Source: Henricia sp. BOLD:AAB3569
Lineage: Eukaryota; Echinodermata; Asteroidea; Spinulosida; Echinasteridae
Direction: 5' to 3'
NCBI GenBank assembly: GCA_037783545.1
Contig: JBBELK010000064.1
Span: 2,666,001 to 2,730,000, forward strand
Length of the DNA: 64,000 nucleotides
Shown here: positions 13,531 through 25,090 of the stretch, piece after piece
Position numbering within the stretch: position 1 is the stretch's first letter
Layout of the letters: every line of letters begins with the position of its first letter
Position numbers and translations under genes: made by a program
Notes under the pieces: generated by a model
What the model was told of the DNA's origin: nothing
What the model saw: the letters and a program-made list of their open reading frames with translations, nothing else
Databases searched by the model: none

Positions 13531-13717
13531 TGCGGGCTGAGAGTCGAGATAAATTTTCAAACTCCGGTCCTAATGTTGAAAACGTGATATTTAGGGTAAA
13601 AGTTATCTGGACTATACTCCCGTAGACTATGGGAAGGGAAGTGCGTTCTTCCATCACTCTCTGTCTCTCTCTCTTCCCCGCAGCCCCACCCCTTACGCTT
13701 TTTTTATAAACAATTCC

Positions 13718-13752
13718 CCCCACCCCCCCCCCCCCCCCCCCCCCCCCCCCCT
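13718..13752. repeat. Poly-C tract
   Basis: More than 30 nearly uninterrupted C bases. On the opposite strand this is a G run, so together with 13468-13530 it makes an inverted pair of homopolymer tracts that could pair with each other. Length in the assembly may be unreliable. Confidence 0.9.
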
Positions 13753-14546
13753 GGAGGCTGCCAATGCTCTTCGAGTTTGGAAACCGCCGCTAATTTTTCG
13801 ATTTTCATTTGGTACAAATCCCATGTGAATATGACCATCTATCCAAATAAGGAGACACAGATCAAATCGCATGTTTTCATGACTTCCAGACGGTCTCATT
13901 TCATGTTACGGGATAGATGACACGTACCGTTTCGTAAGATTGCAGGAGTGTTAGCTTTGAATCGGTCTTCTGATAGTAGGCTATGATCGATTTTGTTCAC
14001 AAAGCCAAGTGGTAGTGTTTTACAATCACATATGCAGGTGTGTTTTACGTGTGTCTGTACTGCTTGATATCGACATTACACAATATTATAAGGGAAACCA
14101 CACTTGTGTTTTTAATCATTATCCATGCAGAAATGTCATTAGATTATTCTGAGCATTCAAATCTTCTTAAGATTCAATCCTCTTCGTATCACGTGTTGTC
14201 TACGATAATCTCCGTCAAAGCGTGTTTCCTTCAGTTGGCAAATGCAGACGGGATTATGATTCATGATTTGGGAATTGCTGTCCCACTGTGTGAGTCCTTG
14301 AGGAATTGCAACGACGCTTGCACCTCCCCGGCCAATTTGCTTGGTATGCTACTGACTATTACCCCTTTTCCGAACTATTTGGGCAGGTAACACATCCCGA
14401 GAATCTTGAAAGGATTAACCGATTATTTAATCTGCAAATTGTAACATACCATATACCACACCAGATACGATATTATCCTTAAAACATCAAAAACAATTAG
14501 GCATTTAATGTACTGTTTTAGAGCTTTGGATCAGTGTTATAATGCA
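13753..14546. other. Non-coding stretch
   Basis: Unique sequence. A 116-codon frame near 14040-14390 begins with GTG, has no domain and no supporting splice context, and is treated as chance. Nothing else is seen. Confidence 0.4.
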
Positions 14547-14548
14547 TA

Positions 14549-14987
14549 TGGGTCTGTCCACAGTAATGGGGTACATTTGAAAAATAAGTCAATAATTCCT
14601 TTCAGATGTCTTTAATTTATCTCAGAATTAAAGAAATGTCCTTGTTTTGTTCTCAGGAGATAACTTTTGCCCAAAAAGGCAAAACATTTCTGCCACAACA
14701 TACATTTTTGAAAAGCTTGTGTACAAATTTTCCTATTACTTAGGTAACGGTGGACAGACCATTTTGTGACATTTTATTCCGTCTTTGTTACACGCGTAAT
14801 AGGAAAATTTGTGCACGGGGTTTTCAGAAATGTATGTTGTAGGACTATTTTTCTTACTCCTTGGTGAAAAAGTTATTTCCTCAGTTTAGTTTGATAATTT
14901 AAAGATAAAATTAAGACATTTGAAGTGAACACAGACCTAAGATCTTGAATGTTACAGAAATGTACCCCATTACTGTGGACAGACCCA
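14549..14987. mobile_element. MITE, family A copy 1
   Basis: Terminal repeats TGGGTCTGTCCACAGTAATG and CATTACTGTGGACAGACCCA are exact complements, flanked by TA (14547-14548, 14988-14989). The palindrome extends inward (GTGTACAAATTTTCCTATTA against TAATAGGAAAATTTGTGCAC). A clearly homologous copy lies at 61304-61749. It is non-coding and likely moved by a Tc1/mariner-type transposase. Confidence 0.8.
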
Positions 14988-14989
14988 TA

Positions 14990-16371
14990 TATCACCCTAT
15001 AGGCTAAATGCCAAGCATTGTCTTGCTCACGTTCAATTCCAGGACGCCAAACAGCCTTCGTATATTTTTGTACTGACCGAAAGCATTGTCTGTGCACATT
15101 GCTTCAAAAGGTGCAACAGGCTTGGAAATAACTCGGCAAAAGAGAGCACATAGAAAAAAAACCCATTGTACATGAAACTAGGACAAACATTACAGGACAT
15201 GCATACTCGGCGAGGGCTGTTTTGGCTCGTTAATCCCGATCGAATTATTACTATTGACAACCATACAGTCGCCAGGGCGGTGGTGAAACTTGCCGGAGGG
15301 CACTTATTAATGGTACATTCATTCATGTTTCGCTGGTTTCTGTATACTCGGCTTTGGAAAATCCTTTGGCAATCTGGCTTAAATTGAACATTCGCATAAA
15401 CATGTGAAAGCACAAAGTTACTGTGCATACTTTACACTGCAAAAAAGAACTCATTTGGTGCATTTGACAATAACAATACACCGGGACATATGCTTCTAGT
15501 GCAGATTAATTTGGTATAATGAAAAAAAATACACACTGTCATTCCGACCATGCACGCGTGATAGGGAATGTCCCCCAAATTTAACTTTTTGAGATTTATA
15601 CACAAGAGGAAAGACCAATTCTTCAGCTATGACACCAAATTTATTTCTGTAACTTACTGCAAATTGGAAAATATGACGCAAGAAAGATGACACAGCGCGC
15701 CGTCGTTGCCAGAAATATTTTTCGAGAAAAACGGCTTTGAAAAAAAAAAACTTGTGTCATGCAGCTGCTGCAGATAAAAATAAGGAAATCTCATTTTTAA
15801 CAGTTTTTCTTTAAACATTTTGACAAAAACAGCTGTGCTAGGATGAATCTTGAGTACTTATGCAATGCAAATATGCAAGAAACCCAAAATCGATTATGGA
15901 CACATTTTCCACGTATATTTTCATTTCAGGCGCCGATTATACGTGGTTTTGATATTTGGGGGACATTCCTCATTTTGTCCTGAAATTACACACTAGTTTG
16001 TGGAAAGTGATCGAGCCGCCTACCTAGCTTTCGTTACCAACGACTCGTGTATTATACAATTTGGAAGCAGCCTTTAAATTAGAATTGTCCCAACTTGTCG
16101 CAAATACCCCAACAAAAGTTGGCACTTGTGCAACAAAAACCATTTACTATGACTTTTTAAACAAGATAACATGTTATTTAACATGCCATATCTAAGCAAT
16201 GCTATATCTAACATTGGTAAATATTAGACACGAGAACGGATTTTAAGCGCTGCCACTAGCACCACATTAGTTTAGTTCGTTTATTGTATAATGTTGATGG
16301 AGGAAATGCCCAACAATTGTGGAGTAGTTGGAGTACAACAAACACACACTATGACTTAATTGTTAGCTATA
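14990..16371. other. Non-coding stretch with a small inverted repeat
   Basis: GGGAATGTCCCCCAAAT near 15563 and ATTTGGGGGACATTCC near 15955 are complementary, suggesting a roughly 410 bp inverted-repeat element with short ends. Frames at 15033-15428 and 15166-15387 have no recognisable domain. Confidence 0.4.
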
Positions 16372-17492
16372 CAGGGTGGATAAAAATAACGAAACCGAGA
16401 CATTATTGCTAATTGTAACTAAAGAAAGGGCACATATGAATCAAAGGGAGATATCCTCTGTTAGGGCTGAATCTCCTCTTTAAAATGACACCCCCATCAT
16501 GTCATTATGTTTTCGATTGACTGGGCAGTGACCAATGTTATGCAAGGGACGGTCTAGTTTGGGATTTGCGCCACTTTCATCAATGGCGTCGAGTGGCCTA
16601 AACCCATCGATATGTATACACTGGATAAAGCAACGACGTCTAAAATTGAAGCCACCGTCCGCCAATGTACACCACCTAATACAATGCATTGCCTAGACTG
16701 GTCATACTGTCTTCACTAGTCTACGTCATGGTCTACATGTGTTAAGTGGCATGGAAGCGATCGCATGGACCGGGGAGCAGTCTAGGCCAAGTATTGTTCG
16801 TGGGGTACAATGGCGGCCGGCGCATGGCATCAATTCTCGTATAGCCAACTGCTATTGTATACTTCATCCAGTATATATATATCGATGCCTAAACCATGGC
16901 ATGCCAATTTGGACGATCAAGTATATCCATTGGCAAAACTCAATACGCCTCTGAAGATCGCACGAAAGTTGATGTCGTCTCATACATGTAATTCTGTCGG
17001 GGTACCACAGGACAATGTTGTTGAACATGGTTGGGGCCAGTCCTAAACCATTTCGTCTAATGATGATGTGCTGCAATACGGCCTGCTGAATTGTATCGAC
17101 CAATTCCCCTTCGCCCGGACCTTCGACTCAACAAAAAATCGCTGCATTGTCATGTAGGCCTGAATGTGTTCTATCCAAGTTCCCCCCGGCCCCGTCAACA
17201 TTTTATCTGCATGTTAATATCTGAGACCTCCTAGGCTTTGCCAATGGATACTTGACCGTTCAAACAGGCTATGTCGTGGTTTAGGCCACTGGACGCCATT
17301 AAAGAAAGTGGCGCAAATCCCCAACTAGACTTTTGCATAACATTGGTCACTGCTCGGTCAACCGAAAACATCATGACATGATCAGGAGGGGATTCAACCC
17401 TAACTAAGGATATCTTTCTTGCATCCATATGTGCCCTATACGTTAGTTAAAATTAGCAATAATATCTCGGTTTCGTTTTTTTATTGACCCTG
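16372..17492. mobile_element. Tc1/mariner-type element, copy 2
   Basis: Ends CAGGGTGGATAAAAA and, in reverse complement, CAGGGTCAATAAAAA, flanked by TA (16370-16371, 17493-17494). The long terminal repeats match copy 1 (7403-8243) closely, including AACGAAACCGAGA and GGGATTTGCGCC. This copy is about 280 bp longer in the middle and keeps a larger transposase remnant on the minus strand. Confidence 0.8.
16850..17160 (-). pseudogene. Mariner-type transposase remnant (helix-turn-helix part)
   Basis: An open minus-strand frame (about 16864-17103) contains RRNGLGLAPTMFNNIV and then RRHQLSCDLQRRIEFCQWI. These two blocks occur in the same order in a mariner-like transposase family, where the second helix-turn-helix ('SSRRNxLGxxxSTFNRIV') is followed by the 'RHxLxxxDLQRRxxFCQW' linker. 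A short piece resembling the N-terminus (QRFFVESKVRAK) lies in another frame at about 17110-17150. The catalytic DD(E/D) domain is absent. It serves as a family marker; no function is expected. Confidence 0.6.
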
Positions 17493-17737
17493 TATCTAAC
17501 AATGTTATTTCTGACAATGCTATCCAACAATGCTATATCTATAACAATGTTATAACATAAGAATACCTAACAATGCCTATAATTGGACCTGAGAACGGAT
17601 TTGAAACGCTGTAATTGGCAACACTTTAGTTCGTTTTCAATTCGCTTCAAGGGTCGTTCAAAATTTGCAGTACACGGGACTATAATTTCACATAATCCAG
17701 ATGTTTCTGCTTAAAACAATCTCGAATGGTGTCTTAC

Positions 17738-18006
17738 CATTTCCATTCGCCAGACTTTCTGTATCTGAAGGTGATGTAGGCTTCTACGTAAAGAAAGCCG
17801 TTCATGATAATCAGGACCCACCAGGCGGGATCCTCTTTGACCGTAGCCACTCGCCAGACGGCGACGATGGACGACACGGAGAAAAGGACCCGTACGAACA
17901 CCCCCTGCCCCATGGTGAAGATTCGGGAGAACGAATACTTCTCGTCCGTCTTGCCTTTCCCCTCGACATTGCTGTCATTATTCACGCTCTTTTGCTTCTC
18001 TTCCAT
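17738..18006 (-). CDS. TMEM26-like protein, first coding exon
   Basis: An 89-codon exon read on the minus strand from ATG at 18006 to a splice donor at 17737 (ATG|GTAAGAC), leaving a split codon. A frame continues a few codons upstream with no ATG, so 18006 is the likely start. Residues 1-30 are charged and low-complexity. Residues about 37-75 hold two hydrophobic segments (FVRVLFSVSSIVAVWR and WWVLIIMNGFLYVEAYITF) joined by the short loop ATVKEDPA, followed by FRYRKSGEWKW. This order closely resembles the N-terminus of vertebrate TMEM26 (VGVWRV..VKEEP..W...NLLLFLE..LT..FKRG..YKW). TMEM26 is a multi-pass membrane protein of poorly known function. Later exons should lie at lower coordinates, but I could not find one in the window. 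Confidence 0.7.
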
Positions 18007-20763
18007 CCTGATGGGCACACGATGTTTTCTCTTTTCGTCTTGATAACTTTACAAGATGTTCATTTGATGGGTTTTTACACCTCAGTGGATAAAGTTAGTG
18101 ATGTATGTGACTTGTTTCCAGATAAGCGAACGCCTTGTGTAATGACGACGACACGGATGGGTGGATAAATTACAGAAACACTCGATGTTGAGAATTTTAA
18201 AAATTGTTGACAACCTCAAACCTTTTGATCTGTTCCAAGAACCGAAACTCGGTTATTCCACTGCTGTACTGAAGCTCGATCTGCCACGATTGTTGCACAA
18301 ACTGTTGAATACCCGCGATTTCAACCGCCTTCTCGTGGAAGAACCCAAAGACTGGCTGATGTACCGCAGTCTCTAACTACCAAAGAATAAACATTCCACT
18401 GGTCGATTTACTAACAAGTAGCTTAGCCGCGTTTTGCTCGATACCTTCACCTTCACTCGCTGAACGCACTGTGCAAACTGCGAGTGAGACATTCGTCTAT
18501 CGTAGATGGCTAATTAAGTTCGATACCTTAGCGCTTCTGCTTACGTACGTGGAATTGTTTGCACTCATGGTTTTCTTGTCTAACGAGGCTGTTTGGGGAC
18601 GTGTTTGAACTTGGGTGATCCGGCGAGTACGTCGTATAATGTACGGCTGATGGATCACTTTCGCTGCAAACAAAATTTCAGTTTGTTGTGAAACAAATAC
18701 ATTGAGATGCTCAGCACATAATGACTATCTCATCTCAATGGCGACCAGGTACAACTAAAGTAGAACCGTCACAAGGTATTAGTGCTGTGCTGCGATAAGA
18801 ATAATCCTTCACAAAACTGAGTTTATGGTAATAACATTAATCCAGATCTATAATCAGGGACATTTTACCTAAACCATCAAAATAAGCAGTCTCGTAGATC
18901 AAATCAAACCTGGCAAAGGCCGCCTTGATCTAACCGTGCACATGTAATGCATTTTGATGTATGCATGTATTCAACTTACATGTAATTTGTAATATTAAGT
19001 TAGTTTATTTAAGATGTTTTTTCTCGATACCTGCAAATGGCTCGACTATTGCACGAGACGACAAAGCCACCCACCAAACCCCTATGTTAACCCCAAATCC
19101 ATGTTTTGATCCGTTAAAAGCAAAATCACTCAAATTATTGTACCTAATAAATAAACGAAAACGTGGACGGTTACTCCACATAAAGTGGAGTTTCATTTTC
19201 ACCATTTCCATATTTTTATTTCAGGAAAATACCCGTCAAGGGGTAGACCGCGGTGTTACATGGGTTAAATTGTAGCCGTTTGGACTTCTCTAAAACTGGA
19301 GTGTTGAAGGTAAAAGGTAGTATGGCTAGCGTTTCAAATTAAAATTCAAAACCTTAGTAAGCCTAGTTATATACAAAAACGATTCATAGCTGCCCATTGC
19401 GTTAATTGGTATTCACAAATCATTTATAATGTTTGTTTTTCCATGTTACTTGCTGAAGTCGATCCGGGGTTTCAACTCTGTCAGTAAGTTTTCCACCTCC
19501 GGTAATCTTGCTGCCCATCCATCCCATCACATTCGTGGTTGCATAAAGTCAAATGAAAGTGGATTATGAAAGGTTAAATGTAACGTTAAATGTTGCAAAA
19601 TGCATAATGTTTGATTGTGATGATCGAATCCGTTCGTATATAGTTCATGCTGTAATTGTTAAATGCAATCAGAGTATGCATCAACGAATTCAGAAAATTC
19701 ATGCTAATGAATGAGTGAGCTTTTTTCATGTCCTTTGGTGGGAACAAAGATGAGTGCATTAAGGCAAAATCAGTATACATCGTTATTTTTTCTTCAATGT
19801 TTACTTTTGAAGAACCTTAAGTCTCTTTTTTTTCCCCAAGCATATCCAAAGCACATATAGGAAATAACGCGTCGAGACAGGGCAAACACAAGCTTCACTA
19901 TTTAGTAGGGACCGTATAAAGCCACAAGAAGGATCGCTACTTCGATAATGGTTGAGCCGTGTTGATGAGAAATTAATCAAGATCATAATTCCGCTGGCAC
20001 CGCATTAGTAATCTTGCGCCAGGGTGATGCATCATGCGGTATTTATGGAGAATGGGGTTACAGAAAGAGAAAACAGCCCGAAGATGCAGATTTCAGAATA
20101 AGTTATTTTTTATTTTGCTTTCTATTCTAGTAGGAATTTTTCCTCGCCAGAGGCTATTCTCTAACCATTTGACAGTTGTTAGGCGCGACTGCCATAGATG
20201 ATTAATCTCGCTTCACTATGAAGTGACTGTGCGAATACATGAGCCCATTGCTCACGCGTCGAGATAAAAGTCAGAGGCCCCCAGGGGACTATCTCCATAT
20301 TGGTATAAAACCGGAGAAGCTGGTATTATTTCCGGATTCGTCATTGTATGGCTTTTAACTCGACCTCAGGGCAAATGTTACGGCTAAACGACGTCTGATA
20401 TTATGTGGCATTTTTGACAGATGGTCTACTTTGCAGCCAGAACTCAAAATACAGAGGGGTCTAATGCTACATCAAAATGAAATTTAATCAGCAGACATCC
20501 TTTGGCTGTGTCATTAAAATTCCAAATGACATTTTAAAGCTTTTTCAGTTGTTAATTTCGTGCGTGAAATGTCAGATATTCAAATGGAATGTCACTTGGA
20601 ATATCATGACGTTCCTGTATCATTCTCGAGTCAATCTTATACGTTCCGCATAAATTAACAATTAAAAAAACATCGGTGATTTCTGAGAATATAGCCTTCA
20701 AAATATACGGATTTTAGAATGGTAATGAGAAAAATATGATATGTATCAAAATGCACCCGTGAG
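18007..20763. other. Upstream flank of the TMEM26-like exon, otherwise unannotated
   Basis: This is the 5' side of the minus-strand TMEM26-like gene, so 5'UTR and promoter should lie here, but no convincing TATA box or CpG patch is visible. A 70-codon frame at 18161-18376 begins with GTG and its protein is not recognised; the opposite strand is also open there. Nothing else is supported. Confidence 0.35.
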
Positions 20764-21252
20764 GTGTGTGCGTGCGTGTGTATTTGCCTCCAATCGTGGA
20801 CGTCCCATTATTAATTAACAATGGGTACAATACGTCCACGATTCCCCCAATGTCCACGATTCCCAACCCGTGCAAATCCTATAGAGGCTTTCGCAAAAAT
20901 AATTAGTAAAAACAATTAATAATTTAGTAACGGAAATGGTTTGTGCCCTAACCTATAATGGTTTGTGAAATATATAATGGTTTGTGCCCCAACCTATAAT
21001 GGTTTGTGAAACCTATTATTAATTCATTATTTAATTTGGGACGTCCACGGTTTGAATACGGACACGCACGCACGCACAAATGTGTATCTCGGCAATCGTG
21101 GTTAGGGCACAAACCATTTACCTTTTAAATTTCAGCTCTGTAGCTTTAGGTAAAATTTAATTAGATGTCATTAAAGACATTCTTTCCTACAGAAAAGTTT
21201 TCGAAAGATGATTGGGACGTTCATGATTGCCGGCAAATACAAGTTTGCGTGT
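20764..21252. mobile_element. Inverted-repeat element with GGACGTCC-containing arms
   Basis: GTGTGTATTTGCCTCCAATC near the left end is complementary to sequence at about 21214-21252 (GGGACGTTCATGATTGCCGG). An internal palindrome pairs ATCGTGGACGTCCCATTATT with ATTTGGGACGTCCACGGTTT, ending in GTGCGTGCGTG / CACGCACGCAC. The middle contains four direct copies of ATAATGGTTTGTG. It is non-coding. Confidence 0.6.
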
Positions 21253-23033
21253 GAGTGGTGTGGTGGGGAGGGGTAATTTTATGGTCTTTAAGTCATGTAT
21301 ATGCCACAAGTATACATATTTCACTCTCTATACAGCTCAGCAAACTAAATGAGCGATAGTTTAAACATTTCTCCAGATCAAAATCATATAATACAGTGAT
21401 ACACAATCTCTGGGATGACATCGTTGGAATAAACGAGTCTAGTGGGCTATAAAGGGCCGAACGCACAAGTAGATTACACCACCCGACACCTATAACCAAA
21501 CCTACAAGGTAAATCACACGAAAAATGGGACACCCGCTGCAGAGCAAATCATGCCAGCCCTAATCGAATCGGACAGAACTGAACAATCCAGCCAAGCCAG
21601 ATTAAAGCCAAACACAGATTAGTCGACCCTTTTCCAGCAAGCCTTCCAAATTGGCCCGATGTTTGACCATTTAATTATAGTAAGAAAATTTCCAATTATA
21701 TTAGTGGCTGATTCTTAAGTAGCTATATTATTCAATTTAGATGCCACAATACAAATAAAGCCAAGGATAGAAAACTCTAGATATATTTCCGTTAGCTATA
21801 ATCTTATTTCCTCGATATGGTAGCATTAGACAGAAACACGGATCGTTATATTAATGGTTCCATTTTATAATAAGCTGATGTTTGCCTTGCGAAATGTCCT
21901 CGGTATTTAGAGCCTAATCCTCAAGGTGTACAGAAATATTTCTGGCGCATGCACGCATGCATGACAAACAAGTGATTTTAATACATGGATTCTGGTTAGT
22001 CTGTTCTTTAAAGTGTAAAGTCTATCAAAGCTCTATTTTTTATTTCGGTTATTATTGTAAAGACTGTTATCTGGTATAAGATTGTTGAAAATTCGTTCGA
22101 TTGTGTAAATACATTTTTTAATCCTTTAACCCAAACACGGACAGTCCATCTTTAATGTGGCTGACATTTCTACAAGGCGGTTTTATAATTGCGAGTGGAA
22201 ATAACGCCGTTTTAAAAATGTTGTACTTGGAGCGTACAGTTGGGTGCGCACTGCACTCGGGTGACGTTACGCGAACGGCTAGTCTGCAGTCCGCATGCGC
22301 AAATGACCATTAGTCAAGATGGTTGTCTCTTGCCTTGACTGCTGAAAAAACGCCGTTTCACTGCTCACAAAAAAACTGAAGGCCTGAGACCCTTTGCGGA
22401 ATCATTTATGCCTGTTGTTTCAGTTTTCGAGATGACACGTTGAGCAAATTCACCTAAAATTCCACCCATATTCCGCCATCTTCGTACAAATCACGTGACA
22501 CTCGTCAGGAGTAAGAGTAGAGCACACTCCCCATTAATTTTGTCGGGGAGTAGCGAGAGCATACTCTCACTGACCCGTGTTAACACGAGTACACGCTCGA
22601 ACGCAGTCTTGATGTCAGGACAAGAGGGCACTATTTACGACGTGCGGTCTCTCAAAAGTGCATTCCCGTCGTCTTGCAGAGCGGCGCGGTGTCATGATTG
22701 TGTCTGCTGCCGCCAGACTCGGACTCGATGTTGGTTAATCGACCACAACAGTGGCAGCTGGGGAAAAGGGTCTATCCCTTTAAAAGGATCTGCCTTAATG
22801 TTGGTCTTGTTTGTATACTTTTTGAATGGATTTTTAGACAATGAGAAATGAAGACAATATATAAGCATGTGGAGCATGTGGATTAGGTGGTGTAAAACCC
22901 TGCCAACTATTTCTACGAGACAAAACGACGATATAAATGTTAGTCTCATATGGAATTCTGTGGGCATTGTAAAGATACTCTCAGAAGTTTGATAGCCAAT
23001 TGATGTATTGGTCATACAGAGCACGATCCTATC
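21253..23033. other. Non-coding flank of the MADF-like gene
   Basis: Mixed unique sequence with a somewhat CpG-richer patch at about 22200-22740. Frames at 21293-21547 (minus) and 22495-22851 (plus) have no recognisable domain. The 3' end of the minus-strand MADF-like gene should lie in the last few hundred bases. Confidence 0.35.
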
Positions 23034-24490
23034 CTATCCTGTCTGGGGCAGGTCTGGGTCATCATCATCCTCAGCAAGTGGATCAGGGGTGTTGAGCTGG
23101 GAGGAGAGGTTGAAACTGCCGGCAGCTGGTGGTGGACTGGGTCCCAGCAGGCTGACCAAGGAGTAATCTAGGGAGGAGGGCAGCGCAGTGATGGTCGTGG
23201 TGGTGGTGGTGGCCCTGCCCCCTGATGGTCCTGGATGTGGCTCATTGGTTGGTAGTAATGGGCTGGTCATCGGGACCGTGGGGAACTGTCGCTGGACGTA
23301 GCTGTGGTCCTGACTACCCCAGACACTGGGTTGAGGCCCCACAGGGCGAGGTGGCCACTGGGAGGGGTTAGGCTGCCACAGGGCTTGCTGGAACTACTGG
23401 AACTGCTGCTGCAACTGTTGGGACTGCTGCTGGAACTGGAAGGGGGCCTGCTGGTCTTAGCTTGGTGGTGGCTGCGTCTTGCTATGCTCAGCTGAGCTGC
23501 CCGTTGAGCCCTGTGCAGCTCCTGCATGATGTTCGCCTCAGCATCCCTCCTGATCTCCCCGGGCAACTTGGACAGCGTCTCCTCCACATACTTTCCAAAG
23601 TAGGAGCTGCCAGATGCAGCCGTACTTCTGGACATGAATTGCGCCAGCAGGTCTTCTGAAAGAGAGAAAGCGAGGGAACCTCTTCTTAGAAATATTATTA
23701 TTTCTAGTAAGTATATCTCCAAGTATATCTTAATGGGAAATTCAATAAAATTGCATTTGTTATTGGAGGAGATAATACTTAATCAGTTCTCCAGAGGTCC
23801 CCCTATCCTCACTGCCCCGTCTGGAGCCGACCGACCCTGGCTGGGAGGCTGTCTGGGAGGCTGGCTGCGAGGCTGGTGGTGAGGCTGCTGGGAGTGGTGG
23901 TGTTGGAGCCCTGTTGGAGGTAGAGGTAGAGGCAACTACTGAGGTTTGGCTGGTGGAGGGGGTGAGTTCAGTGCCACTGGCACTGCTGCTGCTGCTGCAA
24001 AGGAGGCCACATTTCTGGCATCCACCGTCTCAATGTGAGCGATCAAAAATGAGAACTTCTCCCACACCCACTTCTCTGTGCTGTTCATGTCAGTAATGAC
24101 ATCTCCTCCTGACCCACTCTTCCTGGCGCGTTTCTTCAGCCGGCCCAGCATGGTCCTCATGCCTGTGTACCATAATTTAAGTTGCGCCACAGTAGTGTTC
24201 ATCTTGGCAGCCTGTGCAGCCCAGAGATCCTCCTTCTGGGTGACATCCTTGAACCCAACAAGGCGTTTGCTGTAGAGGACCTCATTTCTCATAAGGAACT
24301 AAATGATTTCCTCCTTTTGCTTTTCAGTAAAGGTAGTTACTGTTTTATTTCTCTTGGCTTTCTGGGTGGGGGTGCTCTTCTCTGCCTCCTCTGCCTCCTC
24401 TGGTGCTGGATCTGGCTGGACTGGTTCAGGCTCAGGGGTTGGGGAAGCCTTGCCCTTTCCCTTCTCGCCTCTGGTACCCTTGGCTGGCAT
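23034..24490 (-). pseudogene. MADF/Myb-like DNA-binding protein gene, copy A (inactivated)
   Basis: Two exons on the minus strand. Exon 1 (24490 to about 23783) starts with ATG and a Lys/Pro/Glu-rich tail (MPAKGTRGEKGKGKASPTPE). A MADF/Myb-SANT-like domain follows (RNEVLYSKRLVGFKD, then LWAAQAAKMN, LKLWYTGMRTMLGRLKKRAR and WVWEKFSFLIAHIE). Such proteins occur across invertebrates, often as the DNA-binding partner encoded by PIF/Harbinger transposons. Exon 2 (23655-23034) has a helical segment (AEANIMQELHRAQRAAQ) and Gln- and Ser-rich tracts. Damage: in-frame TAG at 24299-24301 just before the domain; a one-base loss in the GCTGCTGCTG tract near 23990 relative to copy B; the donor GT changed to TT (23781-23782); and a frame change plus a stop in the Gln-rich part of exon 2 (about 23395-23460). 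Confidence 0.65.
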
Positions 24491-24590
24491 TTCGAAAAGG
24501 CTCCAAAAATACTAGCAAAAGTAAGTTGACAGTAAAGATGTGCACCCTTCAAGTGTAGATCGCTGAATGAAGCGCATTCAATCTTGTCCG

Positions 24591-24601
24591 GTATATATAT
24601 G
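24591..24601 (-). promoter_or_regulatory. Probable TATA box of MADF-like gene, copy A
   Basis: CATATATATAC on the minus strand lies about 100 bases upstream of the ATG at 24490, a sensible core-promoter position. The same element is present in copy B at about 27003-27013. Confidence 0.5.
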
Positions 24602-24649
24602 GGCGCGAGAACTCGTAACAGATCGTGAGCGTCCGTGAAAAAGCGTGAC

Positions 24650-24719
24650 TACTCGCGTCTACTCGCGTCTACTCGCGTCTACTCGCGTCTACTCGCATCT
24701 ACTCGCATCTACTCGCATC
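24650..24719. repeat. 10 bp tandem repeat (ACTCGCGTCT)
   Basis: Seven copies of ACTCGCGTCT/ACTCGCATCT lie just upstream of the probable MADF-like promoter. Copy B has eight (about 27060-27139), a simple unit-number difference between the duplicates. Confidence 0.85.
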
Positions 24720-24724
24720 AGGTC

Positions 24725-25090
24725 GTGAGCAATGGTACCCGACAGAGCGTAACAGATCGTGACAGATCGTGGGAGATCGCAGCGCATCTCAACAGAGCGT
24801 GGTGTTTGTCTTGTCCAAGGTTGATCCCGATCACCACGATTTGGAAGCACGATTAGATGCGATCTGTCGCGCTTTGTTACGATCCAATACGATCTGATGC
24901 GATGATCACGATTGGAAATTAATCGTGTTGATCGTAGAAAATGTTTGAACCGTCAAAGAAAAATTATACGATCAACACGATTGCCACGACTTACCTTAAG
25001 ATCTGATAAGATCTGATAGGATCACCACGATTACTCCACGATTAAGACCACGATTTCAATCGTGGCGCGAATCGTGATAGTGGGAACCTA
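24725..25090. promoter_or_regulatory. Dense array of CACGAT / ATCGTG motifs
   Basis: More than a dozen CACGAT/ATCGTG hexamers and related GATCGTG, CGATCTG words fall within about 370 bp, in both orientations, ending in a near-palindrome (CACGATTTCAATCGTGG). The array lies between the MADF-like gene (leftward) and, before the duplication, the tyrosine-recombinase gene (rightward). A cluster like this is what subterminal binding sites of a transposon's DNA-binding protein look like; that role is inference. The duplicate array is at about 27146-27510. Confidence 0.5.

Noticed and set aside
13405..13899. Poly-Gly and poly-Pro frames
   Set aside because: Translations of homopolymer tracts.
14040..14390. 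116-codon frame
   Set aside because: Starts with GTG, no recognisable domain, no splice or promoter context.
17701..18168. 155-codon plus-strand frame
   Set aside because: Antisense to the TMEM26-like exon, which has a real family match.
18161..18376. 70-codon frame beside the TMEM26-like exon
   Set aside because: Begins with GTG; both strands are open and neither protein is recognised.
22495..23024. Frames of 118 and 110 codons on opposite strands near the MADF-like 3' end
   Set aside because: No domain, overlapping on opposite strands, and no splice support.
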